Assembly: GCA_003598085.1 (NCBI GenBank)
Contig: QZKU01000122.1
Span: 1 to 44,969, forward strand
Length of the DNA: 44,969 nt
DNA from: Candidatus Abyssobacteria bacterium SURF_5
GTDB taxonomy: Bacteria > Abyssobacteria > SURF-5
Direction of reading: 5' to 3'
In this document: positions 1 through 8,873 of the stretch, in pieces
Layout of the letters: the number at the start of each line of letters is the position of its first letter
How positions within the stretch are numbered: position 1 is the first letter of the stretch
Made by a program: the position numbers and the translations under genes
The notes under the pieces: model-generated
Databases searched by the model: none
The model's input: only the letters and a program-made list of their open reading frames with translations
What the model was told of the DNA's origin: nothing

Positions 1-320
1 AGTGTTCGCAACTTGACTACCCATGAAAAGAAGTTCTTACTTAAAGAAGCTGCTCTTAAAATGATAACCGTCGGACAGTCTCTCTGTCCCTATTTTTTGT
101 CCTTGTCTGTTTTCAAACACCTTCTGTGGCTAATTCCCCTGAATCCTGCTGAAACGTCAATCGGTCTATTCTTGTAACTTCCATATCTACAAGAGCTTAC
201 AACTGCCGATGTTCTTTGGCCCCTGCCTTGCTCATACAAAAACAGGAAGAAACGTAATACAGAACGCTTCGGCTCGGTGAACGGGCGCAGGATCAAGACG
301 ACGGACTAAGAACACGAAAC
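1..320. other. Left-edge intergenic stretch, no convincing gene
   Basis: This AT-richer stretch precedes the efflux operon. One + frame is open from base 1 to a stop near 174, but its translation resembles nothing I recognise and a terminator-like hairpin lies inside it. The other two + frames stop at 14-16 and 24-26, so a gene outside the window may end here. An inverted repeat CTTGTA (171-176) / TACAAG (188-193), centred about 140 bases before the first efflux gene, could be an operator. It does not match the CueR palindrome I know. No clear -35/-10 pair was found. Confidence 0.4.
73..98 (+). terminator. Candidate Rho-independent terminator at the left edge
   Basis: GGACAG (73-78), a five-base loop and CTGTCC (84-89) form a 6-bp stem, followed by CTA and six T residues. 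It would end a + strand transcript entering from the left, before the efflux operon starts. Confidence 0.5.
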
Positions 321-1745
321 ATGAATATAAGCAAGAGAAAGAAATTTACCCTCCTGAGCGCAGGAGTGATTTTGGCGGTGATACTCGCCAGTTGCGCGGG
401 GATACCGACCCGTAACGAGCGCGCGGCCCGGCAGGATTTGGGCGCGACCGAGACTGTCTACCGTCCCGCGGCCGCAAAGCCGGACCTGCCCGTCCTGACG
501 GAGAACTCGGCTTTGGCAGAGTTGCTGCAATATGCCCTCCTGAACAGTCCGCGCGTTGAATCAAGTTTCTATGAATGGAAGGCGGCAGTCGAGGAAATCA
601 CTATGGCGCGCTCGCTGCCGAACCCGATGCTCCAGTTCGATCTGGAATTTGTGAGCGGGGTCGTTGAAGCGCTTACTCCAATGCTGATGACCGATCCGAT
701 GAGCAATTGGCAGATACCGTCCAAGCTCGGCCTGAAAGCCGAGGCCGCCTACGGAGAAGCGCTCGGGCAGCGGGCGGCTTTCGAGAATGAGCTGCTTGCG
801 ACGGCGCTCTCGGTCAAGCGCGCGTATTACCAACTGTGGGTCGTTGACCGGCAAATCTACTGGACTCGCGAGATGCTGAAAATCGTCGAGGACATCGAGA
901 GGATCGCGCGCGAGCGTCTGGCGGTCGGCAACGTTACGCAGCAGGACGTTCTTCGCGCGCAGATCGAGCGCGACAAGCTCGAAAATGAGTTGGCGAACCT
1001 TATAGATTCGCGCGGGCCGATCGTGACGCGTCTGAAATCGGCGCTGGGGATCGGACCCGATCAATCGTTTCCGGAGCCGGTCGCCGCGCTCGAACCATCC
1101 GTTTCCGGTTTGACGGAAGAATCGCTTCTCGAAACCGCCTTTGAGCGGAACCCGCGGCTGAAAGAGATGCGGGCGCAGGTGCTGCAGGCGATCGCGCTCT
1201 ACCAGCTTTCAAGAAAGACGACCGTTCCCGACTACTCGTTCGGATTTGGCGCCAATGTGGAAGCCTCGCCCGTGCCGTTCATGCCGTCGTTCGGGCTGAC
1301 GCTCCCGATATGGCGCGACAAGATTCGGGCCGAAATCTCACAGGGACAGGCGGGCGTGGGAGCGGCGCGCGCGAGGTTGTCCGCGGAAGAGCTCGAGCTC
1401 GCGGTCAGATTCGCCGAAACCGCGTTCTCCTGGCGCGAGACCGACCGCAACGTGCGGCTGTACAGCGACCGCCTGATCCCGAAAGCGAAGGCATCGCTCG
1501 AATCGGCGCGCGCGGGATATACCAGCGGCATAACCGATTTTCTCGATCTTCTCGATGCCGAGAAAACGCTTCTCGATTATCGGCTGGCGCATGCTTCAGC
1601 CGAGGGCCGGCGCGAAATCGTTCTGGCGGAAATGTCGCTCGTGATTTTGGGGCGGTGGCCCGAGGGAGTGCTGAACATGCTGGGGCCGGATATCGTGAAT
1701 GATTCCACTGCCGCGCGGCAGGTTAAAAAGGGGAAGAACAAATGA
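321..1745 (+). CDS. TolC/CusC-family outer-membrane efflux lipoprotein
   Basis: Outer-membrane channel subunit of the tripartite metal efflux pump encoded by this and the next two genes. The 474-residue product starts with a basic stretch and a hydrophobic segment ending in a lipobox (Leu22-Ala-Ser-Cys25), so it should be lipidated on Cys25, as CusC and OprM are. The rest is the alpha-helical, Ala/Glu/Arg-rich duplicated repeat typical of outer-membrane efflux proteins, with family-like signatures such as the GITDFLDLLDAEKTLLDY stretch near residues 395-412. Length is normal for the family. Its stop overlaps the next start in an ATGA arrangement, indicating translational coupling. The ribosome site is weak. 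Family is confident; metal specificity is inferred from neighbours. Confidence 0.9.
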   Translation: MNISKRKKFTLLSAGVILAVILASCAGIPTRNERAARQDLGATETVYRPAAAKPDLPVLTENSALAELLQYALLNSPRVESSFYEWKAAVEEITMARSLPNPMLQFDLEFVSGVVEALTPMLMTDPMSNWQIPSKLGLKAEAAYGEALGQRAAFENELLATALSVKRAYYQLWVVDRQIYWTREMLKIVEDIERIARERLAVGNVTQQDVLRAQIERDKLENELANLIDSRGPIVTRLKSALGIGPDQSFPEPVAALEPSVSGLTEESLLETAFERNPRLKEMRAQVLQAIALYQLSRKTTVPDYSFGFGANVEASPVPFMPSFGLTLPIWRDKIRAEISQGQAGVGAARARLSAEELELAVRFAETAFSWRETDRNVRLYSDRLIPKAKASLESARAGYTSGITDFLDLLDAEKTLLDYRLAHASAEGRREIVLAEMSLVILGRWPEGVLNMLGPDIVNDSTAARQVKKGKNK

Positions 1746-3685
1746 ACGAATCGGAAGAAAGAAAGCTTAATACTCCAGTCGATGAATCGCGGCATCAGCG
1801 GCTGGATTGGCTCAGGAAGCACAAGGAGCTGTTGTGGGGCGGGATTCTCCTGTTCGGCGCCATCATGTTCCTGATCGGCTATTACGGCGCGCGCTCCGGC
1901 CCGGTACCCGCGCCACATGTCGGCACCGAGGCGCACGCGGAGGAGGAGAACATCCGCTACTGGACGTGCTCGATGCATCCGCATATCCAGATGCCGGAGC
2001 CGGGAAAATGCCCCATCTGCTTCATGGATCTGGTGCCGGTCTATGAAAGCTCGCGCAGCAGCGGGATGGACGGTCCGGTGCTCGCGCTTTCCGAGACGGC
2101 GCGCGAATTGGCGGAAATCGAGACTACTCCGGTCGAGCATCGGCCGCTGACGAAGACCGTGCGGATGGTGGGCAAGATCGACTACGACGAGACCAGGCTC
2201 GCGCATGTATCCGCCTGGATCGGCGGTCGCATCGACAAGCTGCACGTCAATTACCTCGGTGTCCGCGTCAACAAAGGCGATCCGCTGATCTACCTGTATT
2301 CGCCTGAATTGCGTACGGCCCAGGAGGAATACATGATCGCCGACCGGCGCTGGAGAGAGGCGACAGAAGCGGGCGACGAGCACGAGATCGAATCGGCGCT
2401 CGCCGTGAAAGATGCGATCAAGAAAAAAATGGAGCTCTGGGGAATCCTTCCGGCACAGATCGAGAGGATCGGCGCCAACGGCGGCCCCGACGACCACATG
2501 ACGATCTACGCGCCCTCGAGCGGCACAGTGATCGCGCGCGAAGCGTTCGAGGGCAAGTACGTTCAGCCGGGCGAGCGCCTTTTCACCATTGTGGACCTGT
2601 CGGAGGTGTGGGCGAACCTCGATGCGTACGAAATCGACCTCAGTTCGCTGCGGATCGGCCAGATCGTGGAATTCGAGACCGACGTGTTCCCCGGCGAGAC
2701 GTTCAAGGGGAAGATCACCTTCATTCAGCCCGTCCTTAATGAGAATACGCGCAGCGTGAAGGTTCGGGTGAACGTCGCGAATCCCGATGAGCGCCTGAAG
2801 CCCGGCATGTATGCCCGCGCCCGGCTCGAGGCCCCGGTCGACAATTCCGGAAAAATAGTGAAGACCAGCGCCAGGCAAAACCGCGCACTCACCGTTCCCG
2901 CAACCGCTCCGCTGCTCACAGGAAAAAGAGCGGTGGTCTACGTCGAGGAATTTGTGAATAACGAGCCCGTGTATGTGGGGCGTCAAGTCGAATTGGGACC
3001 GCGAGCGGGGGATTATTACCTCGTTCTGGCTGGTCTGAACGAGGGCGAGCGCGTGGTGACCCGCGGCAACTTCAAAATCGATTCCGCCTTGCAGATACAG
3101 GCCAAGCCGAGCATGATGAAGCCCGAGGGCGGCGGCGGACCGGCGGGACACCAGCATGGCGCCGTCGTTGCGCAGGCCGATACCCACAAAGAGCATTCCG
3201 CCAAACCCGCAACCCCGAACCCGTCTCCCGATGCCAAACGGCTGCCCCCGATACCGGAAATGAAGCCGGTGCTGGCGGCTTATCTCGAGCTGGGTTCGGC
3301 GCTGGCCGCTGACAATACAAAAGCGGCGGCATCTGCTTTTGACGCAATGAGGAAGGCGTTCGCAAACGTAGACCCTCATTCCCAGAGCGGAGAAGCGCAT
3401 GACCGCTTCGCGCCGATTGCGCAGGAATTGCAATCGGCGATCCCCGCCGAGACCCCAAAAGATATTACGCAGCAAAGAGCCGCCTTTGCCTCGATTTCGA
3501 GTCCGATGGGCGATTACCTGGGCGCATTCAAACAGGATCTTGACTCGCCACTCTTCGAAACGTTTTGCTTCATGGCCTTCGGCGGCAAGGGCGGCACGTG
3601 GTATCAGAAAGGGCGCCAGATCAACAATCCGTACTGGGGCGAAACCATGCTTCGCTGCGGCGAGATCAAGTGCGAGATTAATTGA
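1742..3685 (+). CDS. CusB-type RND periplasmic adaptor with N-terminal metal-binding and C-terminal DUF3347 domains
   Basis: Membrane-fusion subunit linking the RND pump to the outer-membrane channel. In the 647-residue protein I see a membrane anchor at about 31-49, then a short heavy-metal-binding domain at 73-100 with Cys76, His79, Cys90 and Cys93 (WTCSMHP...CPIC). The usual barrel/lipoyl/hairpin adaptor core follows, with typical wording such as YAPSSGTV and PGERLFTIVDLSEVWANL. A Pro/His-rich linker leads to a C-terminal DUF3347-type domain (about 500-647) ending with the NPYWGETMLRCGEI signature. Cys/His metal sites and DUF3347 are typical of copper/silver Cus systems rather than Czc. 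The DUF3347 extension is absent from E. coli CusB and is repeated as a free protein at 8170-8769. It is coupled to the upstream gene by a 4-base overlap. Confidence 0.9.
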   Translation: MNESEERKLNTPVDESRHQRLDWLRKHKELLWGGILLFGAIMFLIGYYGARSGPVPAPHVGTEAHAEEENIRYWTCSMHPHIQMPEPGKCPICFMDLVPVYESSRSSGMDGPVLALSETARELAEIETTPVEHRPLTKTVRMVGKIDYDETRLAHVSAWIGGRIDKLHVNYLGVRVNKGDPLIYLYSPELRTAQEEYMIADRRWREATEAGDEHEIESALAVKDAIKKKMELWGILPAQIERIGANGGPDDHMTIYAPSSGTVIAREAFEGKYVQPGERLFTIVDLSEVWANLDAYEIDLSSLRIGQIVEFETDVFPGETFKGKITFIQPVLNENTRSVKVRVNVANPDERLKPGMYARARLEAPVDNSGKIVKTSARQNRALTVPATAPLLTGKRAVVYVEEFVNNEPVYVGRQVELGPRAGDYYLVLAGLNEGERVVTRGNFKIDSALQIQAKPSMMKPEGGGGPAGHQHGAVVAQADTHKEHSAKPATPNPSPDAKRLPPIPEMKPVLAAYLELGSALAADNTKAAASAFDAMRKAFANVDPHSQSGEAHDRFAPIAQELQSAIPAETPKDITQQRAAFASISSPMGDYLGAFKQDLDSPLFETFCFMAFGGKGGTWYQKGRQINNPYWGETMLRCGEIKCEIN

Positions 3686-3730
3686 TGAATAACGCATCGC
3701 TTCAGAATTTGCGAGAGAGTTGACCGCAAG

Positions 3731-6700
3731 ATGAACATCCAAGAGAATCGCTCCGGCAATCCCGAAGTGAAAGGCTGGATAAACCAGACGATCAGGTTCT
3801 GTCTGGAGAACAAGCTGATCGTTTTCCTCCTCCTCGCGTTTCTTCTGGGCTGGGGCATCTACGTCATGCCGTTCGACCGCGACTCGGATTTCTTCCCGAG
3901 CGATCCGATTCCGGTGGACGCGATCCCGGACATCGGTGAAAACCAGCAGATCGTCTTCACCGAATGGCCCGGCCGGTCGCCGCAGGACGTCGAGGACCAG
4001 GTAACGTATCCCCTCACCATTTCTCTGCAGGGCATCCCGGGCGTCAAATCGATTCGCAGCTATTCGATGTTCGGATTCTCGACGGTCTACGTGATCTTTA
4101 AGGACGGCATTGATTTCTACTGGTCGCGCTCGCGCCTGCTCGAGCGGCTGAACGTGGCCCAGCAAGACTTGCCGGAGGGAGTGATTCCGTCGCTCGGCCC
4201 CGACGCCACCGCTCTGGGCCAAATCTTCTGGTATACCGTCGAGGCCAAGGGGTTCGACCTGCAGGAGCTTCGCTCGATCCAGGACTGGTACATCCGCTAC
4301 GCGCTGCAGTCGACAGAAGGCGTCAGCGAGGTCGCCTCCATCGGCGGCTACGTCAAGGAATATCAGATCGACGTGAACCCCGACTCGATGCGCGCTCACG
4401 GTGTCATGCTCCAGGACGTTTTCTCCGCCGTCAGAAAGGCAAACATCGACGTCGGGGCCGAAACCATCGAGTTCAACGGAGTCGAATATCTCATTCGCGG
4501 AAAAGGGTTCATCAAGAACCTGACCGATATCGAAAACATCTTGCTAAAAACCAATGACGGCGTCCCCATCTACGTGAAGAACGTCGGGACCGCCGTTCTC
4601 GGGCCGGCGCTGCGCCGCGGCGTGCTCGATAAAGAGGGCGCCGAAGTTGTCGGCGGCGTGGTCATCGTTCGCTATGGCGAGAATCCGCTCGAGGTCATTG
4701 GGCGCCTCAAAGAAAAAATAAGCGAAATCCATGTGGGCCTTCCCAAAAAGACGCTCGCGGACGGCAGCGTTTCGCAGGTGCAGATCGTCCCGTTTTATGA
4801 TCGCACCGATCTCATTCATCAGACCCTCGAGACCCTGAACGACGCGCTAATCGAGGAAGTGCTCATAACGTGCTTTGTCGTCTTCATTCTTCTCGCGCAT
4901 TTCCGATCGAACATCCTGATCTCGGCGAATCTGCCGATCGCGGTGCTGACCGCCTTCATCCTGATGAGCATCTTCAAGGTGGACTCGAACCTGATGAGCC
5001 TGGGCGGCATCGCGATCGCGATCGGCACGATGGTCGACATGGGAATCATCCTCTGCGAGAACATCGTCAGACATTTTGATGAAGCGAGTCCGGACGAGGA
5101 CCCGCTCGAAGTCATCTATCTGGCGGCGAGCGAGGTCGGCAGCGCGGTCGTGACCGCAATCGCGACCACCTTGATCTCGTTCCTGCCGATATTCGCCTTG
5201 ACCGGGCCGGAAGGAAGACTGTTCAAGCCGCTGGCCTACACGAAAACCTTTGCGCTGTTCGGCTCCGTCTTCGTGGCGCTCACGGTGCTTCCGGCGTTCG
5301 CTCATATCCTGTTCACGAAAAGGCGGGTGCACGTCAACGTAAAGATGATCGCATATGGCGCGTTGGTCCTGATCGGGATCGTCGCCCTATTCTGGCTCTC
5401 GTTCTGGGCCGGCCTTCCGCTGATCCTGGCGGGCCTGTATCTCATGTTCGAGAAGCGCCTGCCGGCGCGGATTTTGAAGCGGATGCCGCAGATCATGTCC
5501 ATTCTGGCCGCACTGTTTGTGCTCGCGCTGCTGACAACGCACTGGATGCCGCTGGGTCTGGGAACGGGATTGACGCGCAATCTGATCTTCGTGTTCGGCA
5601 TCAACATAGCTTGGACTTCACTACGGGTGATCGTCATCAACTTCTACCCGAACCTGCTGGGAACATTTCTCCGGAACAAGCTGGCGTTCCTCTCGTTGCC
5701 GGCCGCGCTGGTCATTTTCGGAATAGTCGTCTGGCAGGGCTTCGGGAAAACGTTCAACTGGATTCCTGCAGGTCTGGAGAAGATCGGCCTTCCGCAGGAG
5801 AAGATCAAGGCGACCGCCCTCTGGTCGGGCGCCGTACATACGTTCCCCGGGCTGGGGCGCGAGTTCATGCCCGCGCTTGATGAAGGTTCATTCCTCTTCA
5901 TGCCGACGACGATGCCGCACGCTTCCATCGGAGAAGCGCTCGATATCCTGCAGAAACAGGACCGCGCGATTCGCGCGATTCCCGAGGTCGATATGGTCGT
6001 GGGGAAGATCGGGCGCGCTGAAACCGCAATCGATCCGGCCCCCGTCTCCATGATCGAGACCGTCATCACCTACAAACCGGAATATGGTCCGCCCGATCCC
6101 GAAACCGGCAAACGGCCGCGCCTGTGGCGGGACCATATCGAATCGACGGACGACATCTGGAATGAAATTGTCCGAGCGGCCGATGTGCCGGGCAGCACCT
6201 CAGCGCCGAAACTGCAACCGATAGCGGCGCGCATCGTGATGCTGCAATCAGGCATGCGCGCGCCAATGGGCGTCAAGGTCCGCGGGCAAACGCTCGAAGA
6301 GGTCGAGCGCGTGGGCTACGATATCGCGCGGTTCCTCAAAGAAGTCCCGAGCGTGACTCCTGAAGCGGTCATACCCGATCGCGTTGTCGGAAAGCCGTAT
6401 CTCGAGATCGACCTCGACCGCGAAAAGCTCGCGCGCTACAAGGTGAACATACGCGACGCGCAGGACGTGATAGAGATCGCCGTCGGCGGAATTCGAGCCA
6501 CGACCACGGTCGAAGGACGCGAGCGCTATCCGGTACGCGTGCGTTACCAGCGCGAGCTTCGAGATTCGTATGAGGCGCTCGAAAATATTCTGGTTTCGTC
6601 AAGTGAAAACGTGCAGATACCGCTGGCGCAACTCGCAGATATCAGTTACGTGCCCGGACCTCAGGAGATAAAGAGCGAGGACACGTTCCTGGTTTCTTAT

Positions 6701-7474
6701 GTGCTGTTCGACAAGCGGCCGGGGCACGCCGAGGTGGACGTCGTCGAGGAGGCCCAGCGCTATCTGCAGGCGAAAATCGAAAGCGGCGAACTCCTGCTTC
6801 CGCCCGGCACGAATTATACCTTTGCGGGCAACTATGAAAATCAGATCAACTTCCAGAATCGCTTCATGATCCTTCTGCCGGCAAGCCTGTTTCTCATTTT
6901 CCTGATCCTGTACTTCCAATTCCGGTCCACCTCGATCACCAGCCTTATCTTTATTCAAATCGCAGTAGTCTGGGCCGGCGGATTCATCATGCTGTGGCTG
7001 GCGGGACAGCCGTGGTTCCTGAACTTCTCGGTATTCGGCGAGAACGTGCGCGATATTTTTCATCTGCGTCAGTATAACCTGAGCGTGGCGGTCTGGGTTG
7101 GATTCATCGCCCTGTTCGGGGTCGCGACGGACGATGCGGTCGTGATAACCACCTATCTGAACCAGCAGTTCGGCTCAAGGACTGTCGCCTCAATCGAAGA
7201 TATCCGCCGCCTCACCATCGAGGCGGGCAAGAAACGAGTGCGGCCGTGCCTGATGACAACCGCGACCACCGTTCTCGCGCTGCTGCCTGTTTTGACCTCG
7301 AGCGGCAAGGGGGCCGACGTCATGATCCCGATGGCGCTTCCGCTGGTCGGCGGCATGACCATCGAGCTGATCACCCTGTTTGTCATGCCGGTCGTCTACT
7401 GCTGGCTCAAAGAGTTTCTCTGGAAACGGGGATGGAGGAAAGGACACTTCGTCGAAGCCGCCAAAGCGGCGTGA
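3731..7474 (+). CDS. CusA/CzcA-family heavy-metal RND efflux pump
   Basis: Inner-membrane proton-driven pump of the tripartite system. Family signatures: the N-terminal PDIGENQQIVFTEWPGRSPQDVEDQVTYP region (given here in two parts: PDIGENQQIVFTEW, then PGRSPQDVEDQVTYP), the GTMVDMGIILCENIVRH transmembrane segment, GREFMPALDEGSFLFMPTT and the C-terminal YNLSVAVWVGFIALFGVATD. At 1247 residues it is about 200 longer than E. coli CusA (1047). Much of the excess lies at about residues 525-707, where several extra hydrophobic segments are inserted between the sixth helix and the second porter half. A smaller insertion precedes YNLSVAV. The start has a purine-rich site 45 bases after the adaptor gene, so it is in the same operon. 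Cu/Ag is inferred from the adaptor. Confidence 0.93.
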   Translation: MNIQENRSGNPEVKGWINQTIRFCLENKLIVFLLLAFLLGWGIYVMPFDRDSDFFPSDPIPVDAIPDIGENQQIVFTEWPGRSPQDVEDQVTYPLTISLQGIPGVKSIRSYSMFGFSTVYVIFKDGIDFYWSRSRLLERLNVAQQDLPEGVIPSLGPDATALGQIFWYTVEAKGFDLQELRSIQDWYIRYALQSTEGVSEVASIGGYVKEYQIDVNPDSMRAHGVMLQDVFSAVRKANIDVGAETIEFNGVEYLIRGKGFIKNLTDIENILLKTNDGVPIYVKNVGTAVLGPALRRGVLDKEGAEVVGGVVIVRYGENPLEVIGRLKEKISEIHVGLPKKTLADGSVSQVQIVPFYDRTDLIHQTLETLNDALIEEVLITCFVVFILLAHFRSNILISANLPIAVLTAFILMSIFKVDSNLMSLGGIAIAIGTMVDMGIILCENIVRHFDEASPDEDPLEVIYLAASEVGSAVVTAIATTLISFLPIFALTGPEGRLFKPLAYTKTFALFGSVFVALTVLPAFAHILFTKRRVHVNVKMIAYGALVLIGIVALFWLSFWAGLPLILAGLYLMFEKRLPARILKRMPQIMSILAALFVLALLTTHWMPLGLGTGLTRNLIFVFGINIAWTSLRVIVINFYPNLLGTFLRNKLAFLSLPAALVIFGIVVWQGFGKTFNWIPAGLEKIGLPQEKIKATALWSGAVHTFPGLGREFMPALDEGSFLFMPTTMPHASIGEALDILQKQDRAIRAIPEVDMVVGKIGRAETAIDPAPVSMIETVITYKPEYGPPDPETGKRPRLWRDHIESTDDIWNEIVRAADVPGSTSAPKLQPIAARIVMLQSGMRAPMGVKVRGQTLEEVERVGYDIARFLKEVPSVTPEAVIPDRVVGKPYLEIDLDREKLARYKVNIRDAQDVIEIAVGGIRATTTVEGRERYPVRVRYQRELRDSYEALENILVSSSENVQIPLAQLADISYVPGPQEIKSEDTFLVSYVLFDKRPGHAEVDVVEEAQRYLQAKIESGELLLPPGTNYTFAGNYENQINFQNRFMILLPASLFLIFLILYFQFRSTSITSLIFIQIAVVWAGGFIMLWLAGQPWFLNFSVFGENVRDIFHLRQYNLSVAVWVGFIALFGVATDDAVVITTYLNQQFGSRTVASIEDIRRLTIEAGKKRVRPCLMTTATTVLALLPVLTSSGKGADVMIPMALPLVGGMTIELITLFVMPVVYCWLKEFLWKRGWRKGHFVEAAKAA

Positions 7475-7523
7475 TCAATAAAGATGTTTTTGCGGCGTCT
7501 AAGATGAAAGGAGAAATAAGAAA

Positions 7524-8063
7524 ATGATTAACCTCAAAAAGTTCCTGAAAAATTGCAGTGCGCGCGTCGCGTGCAAGTGCGGGCTGGCTCTTTTCGCGAC
7601 CGTTGCTTTGATCGGATGGAAATCGGCTTCCATTGAAACCGATCTATCCTCGGTCACAGCCAATCCGGGTGAATTCAGCAACAAGGTGATCACGCTCTCG
7701 GCGCCGGTGGTCGATAATTCCGTGCCTGAAGGCCGCGAGTACAAGACCTGGAATTTCGTTCTCGGTTCCTCCGGCAGCCGGCTTGCGGTCTATGAAGAGG
7801 GCTTTAATCCCGCCACGATCGTGAAGGCGCACAGTCTGGTCGAGAAGGCTCGGCTCTCGGGCGACGAAATCACGGTAACCGGCAAATTTGAAGAACGCGA
7901 GTCGGGCATGATCTTGAAGGTAGCTTCGGTCCGATATGGCGACACGCAAATCAATACCGACGAAGGCCCATTCGTTGAAACCGTGTATCGGGATGACTGC
8001 TACCCAGGGGGGCCGCTCTTCTATGACGGCCACACGTATTACCCGGGCAACTTCCCGTACTGA
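7524..8063 (+). CDS. Exported small protein with a probable OB-fold-like beta domain
   Basis: A 179-residue protein of unassigned family. The N-terminus is basic, then hydrophobic (about 19-33), and reads as a signal peptide or anchor. The mature part is beta-rich, with the pattern VTANPGEFSNKVITLSAPVV, then TWNFVLGSSG, and GDEITVTGKFEERESGMILK. That arrangement resembles exported tRNA_anti-like/OB-fold proteins; this is pattern inference only. The tail has two Tyr/Pro/Gly clusters ending at PGNFPY. A strong AAAGGAG site precedes the ATG and the gene follows the RND pump by 49 bases, so it is probably co-transcribed and acts in the envelope beside the pump. Confidence 0.7.
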   Translation: MINLKKFLKNCSARVACKCGLALFATVALIGWKSASIETDLSSVTANPGEFSNKVITLSAPVVDNSVPEGREYKTWNFVLGSSGSRLAVYEEGFNPATIVKAHSLVEKARLSGDEITVTGKFEERESGMILKVASVRYGDTQINTDEGPFVETVYRDDCYPGGPLFYDGHTYYPGNFPY

Positions 8064-8169
8064 GCTTTATGGCGGCTTCGCCTATATCGCCACGGGCGAA
8101 AAATGAGAAGCGCCTGTGCATAAAATTCTGTGTCACCGCGGCAATGAGTATGAAAAAAGGGGGAAACCG

Positions 8170-8769
8170 ATGCGGAAACTCATGGCTTTGACAAAGGGAC
8201 TTATCGTGTGCTTTGGCGTAGCGCTGCCGATTACGGCATGGGGAGCAGACTGTTGTGGCGGCCATTCGAGCGGTCACGGCTCACATCAAGCCGCAGCTGC
8301 AAACCGTGAACATGGCGACCACACAGTTAAGAACGAGGCGGAATCATCCGGCGATTCCGCAACGGACGCTGCGTTACAGAGCTACTTCGATATCCGGGCT
8401 TCTCTCGCACAAGACACGCTGAAGGAAGTGCCTGCTCACGCGAATGCATTCGCGAAGGAGATAGAGGATTTGAGCGCCGGAGATTCGGCGGACACAGCCA
8501 AAGATGACGCTGAAGGTTCTCTTGAAGCCGATATGGCCGCCACCGCGCGAGAGCTTGCGGGAAAGAAAGATATCGAGTCCGCCCGCACCGATTTCGGCAA
8601 GCTAAGCTCACAGTTATACGACTACCGGAAAATGAGCGGCGCCGCATCGGACGACGTTCATGTTTTCGCTTGCGACATGGCTAAGAAGATATGGCTGCAG
8701 GAGGGTGACATTCCGGGAAATCCATACTACGGTCTCTCAATGGCAAAATGCGGTCGCAAAATTGAGTAG
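8170..8769 (+). CDS. Periplasmic DUF3347-domain protein, probable metal-related
   Basis: The ATG at 8170 is preceded by AAAAGGGGG and begins a clear signal peptide (residues 1 to about 25, ending ITAWGA), so it is preferred over an upstream in-frame start at 8116. The mature 199-residue product opens with a Cys/His cluster (DCCGGHSSGHGSH), a plausible soft-metal site. It ends in a DUF3347-type domain with the signatures FACDMAKKIWLQ and NPYYGLSMAKCG. The same domain is fused to the C-terminus of the adaptor in this operon. DUF3347 proteins are commonly found beside copper efflux genes. A role as periplasmic metal-binding partner of the pump is inference from context. Confidence 0.8.
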   Translation: MRKLMALTKGLIVCFGVALPITAWGADCCGGHSSGHGSHQAAAANREHGDHTVKNEAESSGDSATDAALQSYFDIRASLAQDTLKEVPAHANAFAKEIEDLSAGDSADTAKDDAEGSLEADMAATARELAGKKDIESARTDFGKLSSQLYDYRKMSGAASDDVHVFACDMAKKIWLQEGDIPGNPYYGLSMAKCGRKIE

Positions 8770-8814
8770 CAGGGTTCGACCGAGCAGTCTCCCTTGCTCC
8801 AGCTGAGGGGATGA

Positions 8815-8845
8815 GGGCGCATCCCGATCTTCCGCGGATGCGCCC
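8815..8845. terminator. Long inverted repeat between convergent genes
   Basis: GGGCGCATCC (8815-8824) and GGATGCGCCC (8836-8845) can form a perfect 10-bp GC-rich stem with an 11-base loop. It lies exactly between the end of the efflux operon (+) and the end of the acyl-CoA synthetase gene (-). Neither strand shows a long U run, so it may act as a Rho-assisted or 3'-end-stabilising hairpin rather than a classic intrinsic terminator. Confidence 0.45.
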
Positions 8846-8873
8846 CGCCTCCGGCTGTGCGAAACAAAACAAA

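Noticed and set aside
1577-4399. A 940-codon open frame on the - strand
   Set aside because: It lies antisense to the adaptor and pump genes, has a low-complexity His/Arg/Asp-rich translation and no motif. It reflects the codon bias of the real + strand genes.
8768-8785. tRNA T-loop-like GGTTCGACC
   Set aside because: No cloverleaf arms pair around it; it is a chance match at the end of the DUF3347 gene.
8815-8845. Possible small RNA gene from the long hairpin between convergent genes
   Set aside because: No promoter in front of it and the position between two converging stop codons fits a 3'-end structure better.
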